Assembly (NCBI GenBank): GCA_029204225.1
Contig: CM055098.1
Span: forward strand, 20,594,414 to 20,658,413
Origin: Diphasiastrum complanatum
Taxonomy: Eukaryota; Streptophyta; Lycopodiopsida; Lycopodiales; Lycopodiaceae
Reading direction: 5' to 3'
Length of the DNA: 64,000 nucleotides
Shown: positions 9,895 to 20,688 of the stretch, piece by piece
Position numbering within the stretch: position 1 is the first letter of the stretch
How the letters are laid out: each line of letters opens with the position of its first letter
The notes under the pieces: generated by a model
The model's input: the letters and a program-made list of their open reading frames with translations, nothing else
The model's database searches: none
Told to the model about the DNA's origin: nothing
Translations under genes and position numbers: made by a program

Positions 9895-11263
9895 GTTCAT
9901 GTGGATTTGCCACTAGAATATGCTCCGCTCAGGACAAGAAATTCAAAGCAACCCAAATTGTCAACAGGAACATTGTATCCTATTGATCCATGTTCATTGC
10001 AACATCTAGATATTTTTTTCTTCCAGATACACGTACAAGATTTAGATTAGGTCCCAAATTTTGTGTCGAGCTGAAAGATAAAACCTAAGAAATTTCGATG
10101 TAATGGTAGAAGCCGGAGTATCTTTTTTGCAGAATAGTACTAGTTTCAATTCCCATGGTACAGTTTTTGTTGTTAGTCCATTTTTCATGGGAGCGATAAA
10201 GGCGAAAGAAGCCAATTTTGAGAAGGATGTATATTTTATCGAATGTAGTCCAGGGCAAAATTTTATTTGATTCCATATGAAAATAAGTAGGGATTGCTCT
10301 TTTGTTTTTTTTTGCTTTAATCTGGATTGTTGCATGCTTCATTGCTTTAATAAGGAATTCTTTCATAAATATGGATTTATTGATATTTGTATTTTGGTTG
10401 TTGCAGTCGGCATTGGAGCCTGAACATTCTTTCTATAAAGATAAATAAGGAGGGAGTATCAAATTTTCTATGTGCAAAATTAAACTCAGCTGCAAATACA
10501 CATAGAGAATTTGATTCTCTACTTCATGATGTCGTTTGGAAAATAATGAAAATGGCAACTTCAATTGGAGAGATAACCATTAGATCTCTAAAGGTCTATT
10601 CAATTTATCTCTGATATGCATGTATTTATTTTTTAGTTCAAATCTATCGTCATAGCATAAATAGAATTTCTATCATAATATTACTAATATTTGTTCTTTA
10701 TATGCAGTGTGTACAGCAAAACGACGCTTTTAGTTGTGCATGGTTCGTCATGTACAATACGAAGCTATTTTTTAAGTGGTATAATTTACAAGTGGATGTA
10801 GATATTGAAAAGGTGATATTTTGTTCATTTGTAGTTCCTTTCATTTTTATTCACATTTTTTTACTATCTTTGTTTGTAATTTGCTGATTCTCATGTTTTG
10901 TGATGATAGTTCACTCTTGAGCCATATACTCTTGATGATGTATATAGATTTCGACAAGAGTTGATCAAAATCTATGCCCAGTACGATGTAAACGTTGCAC
11001 TTGGGATCAAGGGCCCTCAAAAGGAAGCTGCTCCTGTCTTAACAGCCTTTTAGGTTGCTCAGGATGTAGATCTTATTTTATATGATCAAAAAGGAATAAA
11101 AGTCCTTTCTAATATAGGGGAAGGCAATATTATAGCAGAGAGTCCTCTTGTCTTAAAAGGCATTGAGGCCCTTCCCGAAACAGAGGAGGGCGAGATTATA
11201 GGAGTTGTTCCCTTATCAGTTCCTAATACTGATAAAGAAAATATAGAAAGATTGATTGAATAG
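9895..11263 (+). pseudogene. ULP2/SENP-like (C48) cysteine protease gene, copy 1
   Basis: Several forward exons give the C-terminal protease domain of the Ulp1/SENP (C48) family, which removes SUMO-type modifiers. An exon from 10133 contains 'FEKDVYFIECSPG', like the strand before the catalytic His in plant ULP2-type proteins. The exon 10407-10593 starts RHWSL (catalytic His at 10411-10413). The exon 10708-10812 carries QQNDAFSCAWFV, with the oxyanion Gln and the catalytic Cys at 10735-10737. The exon from 10910 gives 'FTLEPYTLDDVYRFRQEL'. Introns have GT...TATGCAG and GT...GATGATAG ends and join in phase. The stretch that should hold the catalytic Asp (LDS in relatives) reads Cys-Ala-Lys-Leu-Asn. 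An in-frame TAG at 11051 is followed by a further open 69 codons in the same frame. It is convergent with a GF1 gene. Confidence 0.7.
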
Positions 11264-11345
11264 AGATCTATTTGTAAATAAAGATACATCAAAAAAAAAA
11301 GATACAATCATTTTACATGTAAACAACCCATTTATGGGTTTCTTT
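11264..11345 (+). promoter_or_regulatory. Possible polyadenylation region of the ULP2-like gene
   Basis: An 'aaataaag' signal at about 11276 is followed within 15 bases by an A-run and then a small hairpin, 'aacccatttatgggtt' (about 11328-11343). The same arrangement occurs after copy 2 (46206-46275). This fits a plant 3' end, but it is weak evidence alone in AT-rich DNA. Confidence 0.35.
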
Positions 11346-11413
11346 TTATTGATATTAATATAGATTCTTACAATCAGGCTGTGTCCATAGTGTAATACTG
11401 GAATGCAATTTTC

Positions 11414-11548
11414 TATATTGATAAAAAGACATGATGATTGGCATGTATTTGTTGATAGTGAATCTCAATGCTTTTCCATAAGTTGGATTGTTTTGCCAAT
11501 ATCTCTGCATTTGATCTTGAGCTCATGTCTTTTACATACCTGCATAAA
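11414..11548 (-). pseudogene. GF1 terminal exon left behind by a deletion
   Basis: On the minus strand an acceptor 'tttatgcag' at about 11540-11548 precedes an open frame reading 'DMSSRSNAEILAKQSNLWKS' and then 'IEIHYQQIHANHH' to a stop. In copy 2 (46345-46478) the same exon follows a good donor (CTC|GTAAGT) of the GF1 gene at 46539. In copy 1 the upstream exons are gone because the 2.6-kb deletion starts at 11610. Confidence 0.5.
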
Positions 11549-11610
11549 ACTAATACAAAGTTAGTTACAATTAGTACAGAGATTGTATTAGAAAGTTTTG
11601 ATTGAAACTA

Positions 11611-12600
11611 CCTTATCCTCCTTCACCATCTTGGCAAGTTTAATCCCAAAAAGTGCTTAAATTTTTCGAAATAGTAAGTTCAAAAGTGAAAAGGAGCAAT
11701 AAAAGTTGCTAAATCTAGTAGGTGAGCTTTGAGAATGAATGGATGGCCTTTGTGACTGCTGCATTGTGCTATGGAGATGCTGGAAAATTTCTAGAAAATT
11801 TCGGCAGCATGTTTGTAGCAAGTGTGAGTTTTGAATGGATCCCAAATCCTTATATAGACACCCCCCCCTCCAAATTTGGGGAACCAAGATGTTAGATATC
11901 TTATCGACTAAAAAAGACATTCTAAGATCAATGGTGAGATAGGCGAACCAAGATCAGGTCATTCACACGTGTGGGAATTCAAAACAATACTAAAAATGGC
12001 CAAAAAACTTAGTTCAACTCAAAAAATCACTAAATCTCTATTTTTGGGATTTTGGTTGGGGATCTTGGCTTGCCGGTTTGACAGTAGTTTAGCATGGAAA
12101 CATGTGCAAAATACTAAAGGGGCAAACCATGATATCATTTTCACATGTGTGGAGAGCCTGTTTAGTGATTTTTAAAGAATGGGTTCCCAACAAAAACTGG
12201 CTAGTACTCTTGGTTCGCCTGATGCATTGTTGATAGAGCATAACATGAGGAGTCTACTGTGAAGAAAGCGAGCCAACATCTCAAAAAGACAAGCCTATAG
12301 GTGGGTTTAAGTGAGTTTTACTATTTTTTGTCTACAGGATTGGGATTTAGGGTTCATGGATCCCCTGACTCAATTTAGACTTATCAAGATTTGTTCTAGC
12401 CATTGTCAAATAGGAGAACCAAGACAATGAAAATTGGGAGAGAGATTGAGTTTTTTGTCTCCGCTATAACTTGTGCTATTCTACTTGGCTGAATAGTGAA
12501 GGGTTTGGAACTGTTCAGATCATTGGCAAATGGTATTTCCTTCATTGGCATTGATTGAGGCACTGAGTTCAAAGGCTTTTGATGAATATAGAACTCTCTC
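11611..12600 (-). mobile_element. Ty3/gypsy-type LTR remnant of G1 (reverse)
   Basis: The segment matches 37207-38176 inverted and 49190-50100 in the same orientation. A TATA box reads 'gtctatataagg' on the minus strand near 11855. It contains the recurring motif CTTGGTTCGCC/GGCGAACCAAG (11941, 12215) and one exact CACACGTGTG palindrome (11964-11973). A purine-rich run (the complement of 'ctctctctttttttc' near 12593-12610) may be the polypurine tract. The left edge is cut at 11611 by the deletion that joins it to the GF1 exon region. Confidence 0.6.
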
Positions 12601-12788
12601 TTTTTTTCTTTTTTCTTTTTTGTCCCCTTGTTGATTCACTTTGTTGCACAATACTATATTTGGTGGCCTTCAACATCCTTACCTATAACCTGTACTAACT
12701 CCATGAACCATGTAGATTGTTTTTCCGTCCCTAGAGATACTCTACTCTCTACACATAACACCACTCCCTGTACATTGTATCACAAAAT

Positions 12789-13671
12789 TGTGCAAAAAGT
12801 ACAAAAAGGACAAAGAGTGGATCCTAATCTGATCCTCAAGAGGGATTGGTTGTCAGATTACTTGATCTATCAATCTACTTGAGATTAAGATCAATCTAGA
12901 TCAATTCTAGACACAAAATCCTAACAAGAACAATCATTGATTGAAGGTAGGTGTACTTTCTGGTTTCCCACGTCTGAAACCTTGTCTGAGTATGGACTCC
13001 AACCTGAAAATCAAGTACACATTGATAGCACCTCAAAACAATCAAAACAAATGTAGAAAATGGAGAGAATCACTCAAAATTGCTTCCAAAACCAAGATTG
13101 GTGTCTCACAATGATTATGGCCAAAGGTGGCTCTATATATACAATAAGTGTGAGCTCGTGGTATTGATCATCCCTTTGATCCCATATGTGTGAAGGTGCT
13201 TTGTCATATGATGATTCATCGTGCAAAACTGACACTTGGACAAAACCTTCTATTTTGAGCACTTTTGGTCCATTTTCCTTCTATATGGAGATCTAAATTC
13301 TTCTACTTCAGCTTATTCCACACATGTGAGCTGTCCTCTACACATGGGATGTGACACCTAACCAAAGGATGTGGCTCATGCAATCAATAGATTGATGCCA
13401 TGTGTCATATGTCTAGAAAACTAGTTTTTGGCCTTTTTAGCCACTAGAACTTGAATTAAATCATATGTACAACCTATATGATTATGGTACATGACAAGTA
13501 CACTATTTTCACACGTGGGAACAAGCTCCACACATGTGTAATCATCCTATATACAAGATTTTTGGCCTCTACCAAGCTTATTTTTGCATTTTTCACAAAA
13601 GAGACAGACAAATAGAAGAACCGTTCATAAACAACTGGGAAAATGCAAATAAAGGCAAAAAACAATCATAC
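12789..13671 (-). mobile_element. Copia-type LTR 'D' (reverse), possible solo LTR in gypsy
   Basis: On the minus strand the LTR would start TGTATGATTG at 13671 and end TTTTTGCACA at 12789, giving TGT...ACA ends. A TATA box, 'gtatatatag', lies near 13135. The same end directly precedes an initiator-Met primer site at 52898-52910, which identifies it as an LTR. The flanks are ATTTT on one side and ATTTTT on the other, close to a 5-bp target-site duplication. It sits just downstream of the gypsy integrase stop, so it probably inserted into the gypsy 3' region. The 36108-37014 copy is its inverted partner. Confidence 0.65.
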
Positions 13672-13686
13672 AAAAAATGATGAAGT

Positions 13687-15409
13687 TTATACAATGGGAG
13701 TTAAGTGGTAATAGCGCCTTAGCCGACTACCATTTACCAGGGTGGGTAAAAGGTCACCTCCCAGTGTGGCCAATTGAACTGCGCCACTCTCGAATATTTT
13801 CATTACTTGATAGGGTCCAAGGCCGGAAAATTTCAATTTGTTTTTCATGACCTTGCTCTGATACATCAATGCTAGGTCACCTTCGTGTAAGTCCTTTTGT
13901 TTTAGGACATGGTCATGCCACCCACTTCGTAAAATAATCTGTCGCCACTATAATATATCGGGCTTGATTTCCTCTAGCGGCTGGGTGGATAGGACCAACA
14001 TAATCTAGGCCCCATTTTTCAAAAGGATTTTCTGCTATGATAGGCTTTAGAGGCATAATCCCATATTTTCTTGGTTGTGTGGCTCTTTGGCAAACATCAC
14101 AGTGTTTCACAAAGGTTGCCACATCACGGTGTAGGGTAGGCCACCAAAATCCTTCTTGGAGGACCTTTTGAGTAGTAGCGTCAGCTGCCAAATGACCACC
14201 ACCAATTCCTTCATGAGCTGTACTGATAATAGGTTTTATTTCATGGTCCAGTAGGCATCTTCGATGGATATGGTCTATTCCCATTCGATAAAGTTGTCCA
14301 GCTATCAAGCTATACAGGGCAGTTTCTATTATCAACTTTCGTTGATCTATGAAAGGTATGGAAGGATCAGGTTGTCCCCTCACAAGATACTCAACTATAT
14401 CGGTAGCCCATTTTGGAACTACATCATCATAAAAAATATGAGCATCTGGGAGTTCATCATCAACTCCCACTTCTTCTTGACGTGTCGTCAATCTAGAAAG
14501 GTGGTCAGCCAAGTAATGTTGTTTTCCAGTCCTAACCACTATCCGAAATTCAAACTCTTGAAGCTGTAAAAACCATCATGCAATCTGGCTCGTCGTATAA
14601 GGTCGATTTACTAGGTATAACAATGGTTGATGGTCAACATCAAAGGCAAAAGGGTTGGCCAAAAGGTAATGTCAAAATTTTTTAATGCTAAAAGTCATGG
14701 CAAGAGCCTCCCACTCGGTGGGAGTATAGTTAACTCCAGCTTCAATGAGCTGATGGCTTGCAAAACAGATGAGAAAATCTTTTTTTTTCTCACCTGGTTG
14801 GGTCAAGACGATCCCTATTGCATACTTAGATGCATCCATGTGCACGTGAAATTTGATGCTCCAATTTGGAGACCGTAGGATTGGGGCTGTGACCATGGTT
14901 TGCTTAATCTTCTCGAAGGCGTCTAGGGCTTCTTGTATCCACTTAGGTTCAACAGTGAGGCAGTAGAGTGGCAAGGCCAATAATGCATATAGTAATATAA
15001 AACATCTATAATAACTGGCATGGCCCATAAGGGTATAGACATCACGCACTGTTTTGGGCAAGGTCATCTCAATTATTACTTTGATCTTATTTGGATCAGT
15101 GGCAATTCCATATTGCGATATGATATGTCCTAGCACGATGCCATGGGTTACCCATATTGGCATTTGGCTGGGTTAAGGGAAATGCCATATCTTCGACATT
15201 GTTGCAGAACTCATTCTAGACGATTTAAGTGATACCTACAGGCTGAATGTACACACAAATCATCAAGGAATACTTCTAAGAATTTTTGAAGAAGCTCCTT
15301 GAAGGCATGTTGCTACGATCTGTACCTAGTGGCATACTTTGGCTAACTTTAGCCAGGGTCGTCCTAACAGATTTCGGTAAGATGAGGTTGTTTTTGGAAG
15401 ATCTAAGAC
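13687..15409 (-). mobile_element. Ty3/gypsy pol remnant G1: RT tail, RNase H, integrase
   Basis: Reading leftward there is the end of reverse transcriptase, with an active-site-like 'FLDD' context and 'ISLNPAKCQ' plus 'GHIISQYGIATDPNKI'. RNase H follows (Asp in DASKYAIG, Glu in TEWEALA, Asp in DHQPLLYL). Integrase has an HHCC zinc finger (AHEG, GGGH, HCDVCQRA) and the first catalytic Asp (GLDYVGPI), then jumps to the C-terminal 'LPTLVNGSRLRRYY'. The fingers/palm of RT and the integrase core with the second Asp and the Glu are missing. All copies in the window share both deletions. The C-terminal end lacks a chromodomain, which fits a Tat/Athila-like lineage. Several stops are present, so it is not functional. 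Confidence 0.85.
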
Positions 15410-17385
15410 AAATTTGGACTCACCACTAAAAAGTTATGCCATTTTTAGTATGGAATCAAAATGTGGACTCAAAAAGTTACGTTACATAGATTTCAAATTT
15501 GAGTGTTTTGATTGGTCCATGTGTAAGAAAAATTTGAGAAAAAATATAAAAAAAAATTTTACAAAGGGTCTTTTTTGGATTTAGAACTCCTCTAATGGCC
15601 ATAATTCCACTTGGGTGAGCTCCTCCCTTGCCATGTTCACACTTCCAACCATCACATTAGCATCCAATTTGAATAACCTCCCTTGCTTGAAACCACTAGC
15701 AATACATTTTTCATCTTTCAAGATAGAACATGCTCCATGCTTGAAATGTACATCTAATCCACTATCCATAAGTTGTCTTGCACTCAACAAGTTCTTTGTG
15801 ATTGAAGGTACATAAAGAATATTGTCTAGATCTACTTTTTTAGATGTTCCTAGACATAAAGGAATGGATCCAACACCTACAATCTCACATTCTTGATCAC
15901 TTGTAGTGAAGATAAATCTCTTAGAACTATTGTAAGAAAGTAGATTAGAAAATTAATCTTTCTGGTGAGTCATGTGAGAGCTTGCCCCACTATCAATCTA
16001 CCAAGTGTCTTGATTAGATGTTTGTGGTGAGGATACCATCAAAGATAGATTGCCTTCTTCCTTCTCCTCAAGCACAAGATTGCCTTGATTATCCTTCTCT
16101 TGGGCATTCTTCTTCTTGTAGCACTCGGATGCAAAATGTCTCTTTTCTTCACAAAAGAAACACTTTAGCTTCTTCTTGTCCTTCTTGCTCTTGCCTTTAG
16201 AACTTGATGCTCCATCTTTGTTCTCCATCTCCATCTCTTCAGTCTTTTTGGATGGAAACTTCTTCTTCTTGCCTTTCAAAGAAAAGTTAGCTTTTTCATC
16301 ACCATCATTCAAACTCATCCTACTTTTGATATGAAGCATTCTACTAACAAGCACACTTTAAAGTTTTTCAATACTAGGAAGTGAATCTTGAATAGCAAAG
16401 GTTTGAACAAGATTGGAATAATCATATCCTAATCCATTCAAAATGATTTGAAATATTCAAGATTAAAATAATCATCTCCTCACTAACAAACACACTTTGA
16501 AGTTTTTCAATACTAGGAAGTGAATCTTGAATAGCAAAGGTTTGAACAAGATTGGAATAATTATCTCCTAATCCATTCAAAATGATTTGAACTAATTCAT
16601 CATCTATAGAAGACAACTCCTTATTCAAAGATTTGATCCTACAAACATAATTTTGGGCACTTTCACTACTTCCTTTCATGCTTTGAAGGATTTGATTCCT
16701 AAGCATGAGTATCCTTGAAGTGTTATTGGATCCATAAATGGCTTTTAATGAATCCCATGCGGCCTCTTTGGATGTGGTACAAGATGAGATTTCTTTCAAA
16801 AGTTCATTACTTACATTCATTTTTATGCAATGTAATGCAACTCTACATTTGTTTTTGTACTTAGCCAATTCAACTCCTCATTGAGGTTCTACTTTCACCT
16901 CAAGTACTATGTCATAAAGATCATGAAGTACAAGCAAGGACTCCATTCAAACTATCCAAATAGCATAATTAGTGGATGTAAGTCTTTCACTAGCTTCAAG
17001 CAAAAAACCACCCATTGATGACATTTTTTAATGTGAAAAAGCACTAGAAACTCGTATGGTTTCTCTCAGAGATCTGAACCTAAAGTCTTCTAGCGATTTA
17101 AAAATCTTATAGACTCAATCCTATCACTCATGAACCAATCTAGAATGATGGAAATTTAGATTATAGTCTCAAACTTGCCAAATCACTCCTTTATCTATAA
17201 TTTTTAGCAATTTCTCTCTTCAACTTCAACATACACTCAAAAAATCAGAGAAGATCAATTAATGCACCTAATTCAAACTTCAATTTTATTTTTTTGGCTA
17301 ATCTAATCCAAGAACTAATCAAGGGATTAGATTCACTATAAAAATGCTTGATTTTGCACCAAAAATTACTCAAACTGGATGAATG
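15410..17385 (-). mobile_element. Ty1/copia 'D' gag-protease remnant (reverse), joined to gypsy pol
   Basis: Minus-strand copia gag: 'LHCIKMNVSNELLKEISSC' and 'YGSNNTSRILMLRNQIL' (UBN2-type) at 16868-16600; a CCHC knuckle CFFCEEKRHFASEC near 16135-16180 (Gly of the usual KGH replaced by Arg); and a protease start 'IDSGASSHMTHQKD' near 15960-16000, preceded by a stop. The following 'LDNILYVPSITKNLLSA' and 'LDSGLDVHFKHG' type text runs to 15597. Integrase, RT and RNase H of copia are absent: at 15409/15410 the sequence changes to gypsy. A 139-bp tandem duplication breaks gag. The 5' LTR and primer site seen in copy 2 are absent here. Confidence 0.8.
16343..16590. repeat. 139-bp tandem duplication inside copia D gag
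   Basis: The phrase 'actaacaa.cacacttt.aagtttttcaatactagg' occurs at 16343 and again at 16482, an offset of 139, and both units carry on for about 105 bases. As 139 is not a multiple of three, the duplication shifts the frame. The same duplication is in copy 2 (near 51700-51945), so it predates the segmental duplication. Confidence 0.85.
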
Positions 17386-17386
17386 G

Positions 17387-17480
17387 TGTTAAGGTATGCT
17401 ATGCAATATGCAAATTTTGATTTTTTGTTTGTCAATGTCCAATTTATGCCAAATAGGTGATAAATCATTAACTAATTCAA
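17387..17480. repeat. Inverted repeat partner of 2525-2628
   Basis: The segment starts at 'ggatgaatggtgttaagg', directly where similarity between the two large duplication copies ends. It matches the reverse complement of 2525-2628. It lies between the copia D fragment and the GF1 fragment. Confidence 0.55.
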
Positions 17481-17525
17481 ATGCTTCCAATGCCTCTACT
17501 ATCCAAACTGGCATAATAGTCAATA

Positions 17526-18238
17526 CTGAGATAGATCAAACTACAACATGTCAAGTTTTGATCGAATTTGATTGAGACTCCAATATTCCTCAATCTCAAT
17601 CATAACAATAATGTTGTCATTTTCCTTCACTATTATTTGAAGTTGCTCTTGATGGTTTATTGCATGAACTTGATCTAGGGGTTTCTACTCATTTTTGTAT
17701 TTTATCCATCTTCTGTAATACAATAGCAAAGTGAGCATTTGTTTTCTCTGTGATATCTAAATGCCATTGATGATTTACAGACTCTATACTCAACCTACTC
17801 ATTTTATTTCATATGCTAATGATCATCGAACAACTTGACAAGCATTTCATCACTTAAGTCCTTACAAATTGACATTGTTTTCATTTGATGAACATTCCAT
17901 TTTGAAAAAAAATCAACACAAATACTAAGTAGGAATATAGATGGAGTCATAAAAAAAATTTCCAACTCCAAAAGATTTTGGATAACATCCTTATATTGAA
18001 ATAAACCAATATCATAATGTACGACATTTATTATTCCTGCAAGAGATTGAACCGATTGCCATTTAACGATGTTCGATGAATATAAATCTACAGAACGTAC
18101 AAAAAAATAGTTAGCTATGTTAAGATAAAAAATAAATAAATGTAAATATGTACATAAATCACATACTGACAATTGTGTTGGATTTACCTCCTCTACTCTC
18201 CTAAATCCTATTTTAATCTGCCTCCATTCATGCTGCAT
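17526..18238 (-). pseudogene. GF1 gene family fragment (exons B-C and later)
   Basis: Reading leftward: 'DLYSSNIVKWQSVQSLAGI' and 'DIGLFQY' (exon B, near 18000-18090), then 'FFSKWNVHQMKTMSICKDLS' and 'DEMLVKLFDDH' (exon C, near 17820-17920), then 'QLQIIVKENDNIIVMIEIEE' and 'YWSLNQIRSKLD' (17530-17660). The order is the same as in the 46.3-47.8-kb copy. Stops break it, and a non-homologous N-terminal run precedes exon B. Function is not recognised. Confidence 0.6.
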
Positions 18239-18239
18239 T

Positions 18240-18858
18240 TTTACTCATGTTGTCGCACAGTTTGCATATTTACATGTAAAATAAGACAGGCAAAAAACTC
18301 GACTGTCTGCATAAATACAAGTAATTTTTCACAGGCAAAAAAGGCGAAAAACATGACATTGTGTTTTACACATGATTTGTGACAAGTGAAAAAGGCGACA
18401 CTTCCTTACAAAATGCCGAAGGTGCCCTAGGAAAAGCGAAGGCACCCTGTAAATCAAATCCTAAGGCATTTGTTAGAGTTTCGCACTTTTCACATATTCA
18501 CCAACGTTCATTTCAGCAAAGGCTAATGTCGCGGCTTTCTCACACTCAATCCATGCAACTGTGCTAACAGATTTGACAATGATAGTAGCCACCCTGTATA
18601 TATTGAATAACACTTGCGTATTTAGAGTGTGTGTGAAAATAATAGCATCAGAAGCTTATCAAAGATAGACGAAGTAGATGCCTTGCGCATTGATTCTTTT
18701 GTATTGTCAGTAACAGGTTCATTCCTTTTACCGATTGAATCAGATTTGTAGAGCACGCGGTTTCGTTCACTATTGTCTTGTGCTCCACAACATTATTGAC
18801 ATGTATATTTTGCTATACTTAACTAATAGTTTTCCCTATCACTTAGACTAATCTTCCA
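18240..18858. other. Spacer, possibly decayed LTR or leader of copia A
   Basis: The first half repeats short phrases such as 'caggcaaaaaa' and 'ggcgaaa' (18280-18430). The rest is unremarkable AT-rich sequence leading to the copia A gag start. I could not find a primer-binding site or match it to the 3' LTR of copia A. Confidence 0.35.
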
Positions 18859-18859
18859 C

Positions 18860-20560
18860 ATGGATTCTCAAGGGCGTTCCTCGAATAATTGTTCCTACCA
18901 GAAAATCTACCTCCGGATTCCGTTTCCAAAAGAAGCATGTGATACATTGAAGGCGTTGTTTGAAATGACTAACACATCTCGAATACTATTTCTAAAGATG
19001 AAGCTGCACACATTATGAATGGATCATGGTGTAACCATTGCCAATCACTTATTGAAGGTACAGGAGATCCGTGATCAACTAGTTGCCATTGGCGAGCGAG
19101 TATAGGATCGTGAGATCGTTCAATTAACATTGAATAGCTTGAGTGAGTCATATCAGATGTTTGTGACAAGCATTACCACATGGGAGAATATTCCAACCTA
19201 TGAAGAGCTAGGTGGATTGCTTTTGCAGGAAGAACAATGTCAAGAGAACTTGAGTCATCGCAATAGCGGATTTGATTAAGCTCTTGCAGTTAGAGGACGT
19301 GGTGGCAAATTTGGTCATGGAAGACACCAATCAAGAGGTGGAAACTAAAATTGTGGATTGTTCCAACAACTCCAGGAACAATCCAATGATGGCTCAAGTC
19401 GAGGCAATTGGCATCAAGGTCGAGGTCAAGGATGCGGCTATTCTAGGAAAAATAAATCTGGAAATTGCAAGTACTGCACACAGAGAGATTTCCCAAAAGT
19501 GGAGCAAGGACAGCCAGTGGCATCCTAGATCTTGTCCACAGTGATCTGTGTGGACCAATGCAAACTAGATCTCTTAGTGGATGCTATTACTTTATTACCT
19601 TTATTGATGATTATAGCAAATGCATTTGGATTTATTTCATAAGCAAGAAATCATATGCTTTTGCTAAGTTCAGGGAATTCGAGACATTAGTTGATAAGCA
19701 AACAAGATATTACATCAAGACTTTGAGATCTGATGGAGGTGGTGAGTACTTTCCAACAGAATTTATTGATTTTTGCAAAGATCAAGGGATCAAGAGGCAG
19801 ACTACAACACCTTATTCACCACAGCAAAACGGAGTTGCAGAGTGAAAGAACAGATCCATTGTTGAGATGGCCAGGGCAATGTTTAAAATAAAGCGTATGC
19901 CAAACACCTTTTGGGCAGAAGCTTGTAGCACATCTACGCACATCCTGAATCGGTGTCCTATGAAATTTGTGGATGGTAAGACACCTCATGAAGATTTTAC
20001 TGAAAAGAAACCTAATCTTTCTCATTTGAGAGTATTTGGTTGTGATGCTTATGCTCATATGCCTGATAAGAAATGAAGGAAATTGGATGCAAAAGTTGTC
20101 AAGTGTATTTTCCTTGGATATGATGAGAAGGCCAAAGCATACAGGATGTATGATACAAATGCACAGAAGCTTTTGATTTCTAGGGATGCTACATTTGACG
20201 AGATGAGTCAAGGTGAACAATCTGAAGTAGTCACTAAACCTTTTGATGAGGAAGAGAAAGTACAAGTCAAGAAGGAAGTGGATCTTGATGTGGAAGATCC
20301 AATTGAAAAAGTCAAGTTGGATGCTGAAATTCTTAAGAGAGTACCTAAGTAGTACTTATCAGTTACAAGTGAGGCTAATAAGGGAGATGCTCCTAAATCT
20401 AGCGAACAAGGAGATTTTTTAGGAGCTGATTGATGACGACAAACTTGTTGTGGAGTACCGTGGAACTAGGAAATGATAGCCGATATGCTTACCAAGGCGC
20501 TTTTGAAAGAACATCATCTATAGCTCGTTGGTTTAGCAAGACTTAAAAGTATTCCTTGAA
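18860..20560 (+). mobile_element. Ty1/copia element A, gag to RNase H end, internally deleted
   Basis: The gag frame begins at ATG 18860 and is broken by several stops; it reads 'LKVQEIRDQLVAIGE', 'ESYQMFVTSIT' and a Gly/Arg-rich end with the start of a zinc knuckle (NCKYC). The protease is missing. Integrase is clear at 19500-20080: first Asp in 'LVHSDLCGPM', second in 'LRSDGGGEYF', Glu in 'SPQQNGVAE' just before a TGA at 19843. The next region encodes 'WAEACSTSTHILNRCP', 'HLRVFGCDAYAHMP' and the acidic integrase tail up to 20352. RT is absent, and the end of RNase H (DMLTKALLKEHHL) appears near 20480-20525. It is a deleted, dead element. Confidence 0.85.
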
Positions 20561-20688
20561 GGGGAATTTGTTGAGTCTACAGTTCAATGAATATTTTTCT
20601 GGTAGTCAATTAGGAGTAGATTTAGAATCAGGTGACATAACAAGCGGTTAACCATTAGGTAGATAAAAGGATAAGTTTAGGCAGTAGT
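20540..20688 (+). mobile_element. Copia A polypurine tract and 3' LTR, first part
   Basis: A purine run 'gaaggggaa' near 20558-20567 is followed by TTGTTGAGTC, consistent with a polypurine tract followed by an LTR start (TGTTGAG at about 20571). At 20688 the LTR is interrupted by element B; it resumes at 24185. The end of this LTR was not defined. Confidence 0.55.
20684..20688. repeat. Target-site duplication of element B, left (GTAGT)
   Basis: GTAGT directly precedes the TGTGAAGG end of element B and is repeated at 24180-24184 after its CTCACA end. A 5-bp duplication is the size expected for copia integrases. Confidence 0.85.

Larger units (their letters stand above)
3942..17385. repeat. 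Large direct segmental duplication, copy 1
   Basis: This block is collinear with 38866-52670. The start 'ctaattctgaatcttcc' occurs at 3942 and 38866 (offset 34,924), and similarity is continuous to 11610/46541. Copy 2 then carries about 2.6 kb (46542-49190) that is missing here; alignment resumes at 11611 ('ccttatcctccttcacc') and continues to about 17385. Copy 2 in turn lacks about 2.2 kb corresponding to 12533-14765. Most 60-base lines compared differ at zero to two positions. Confidence 0.93.
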
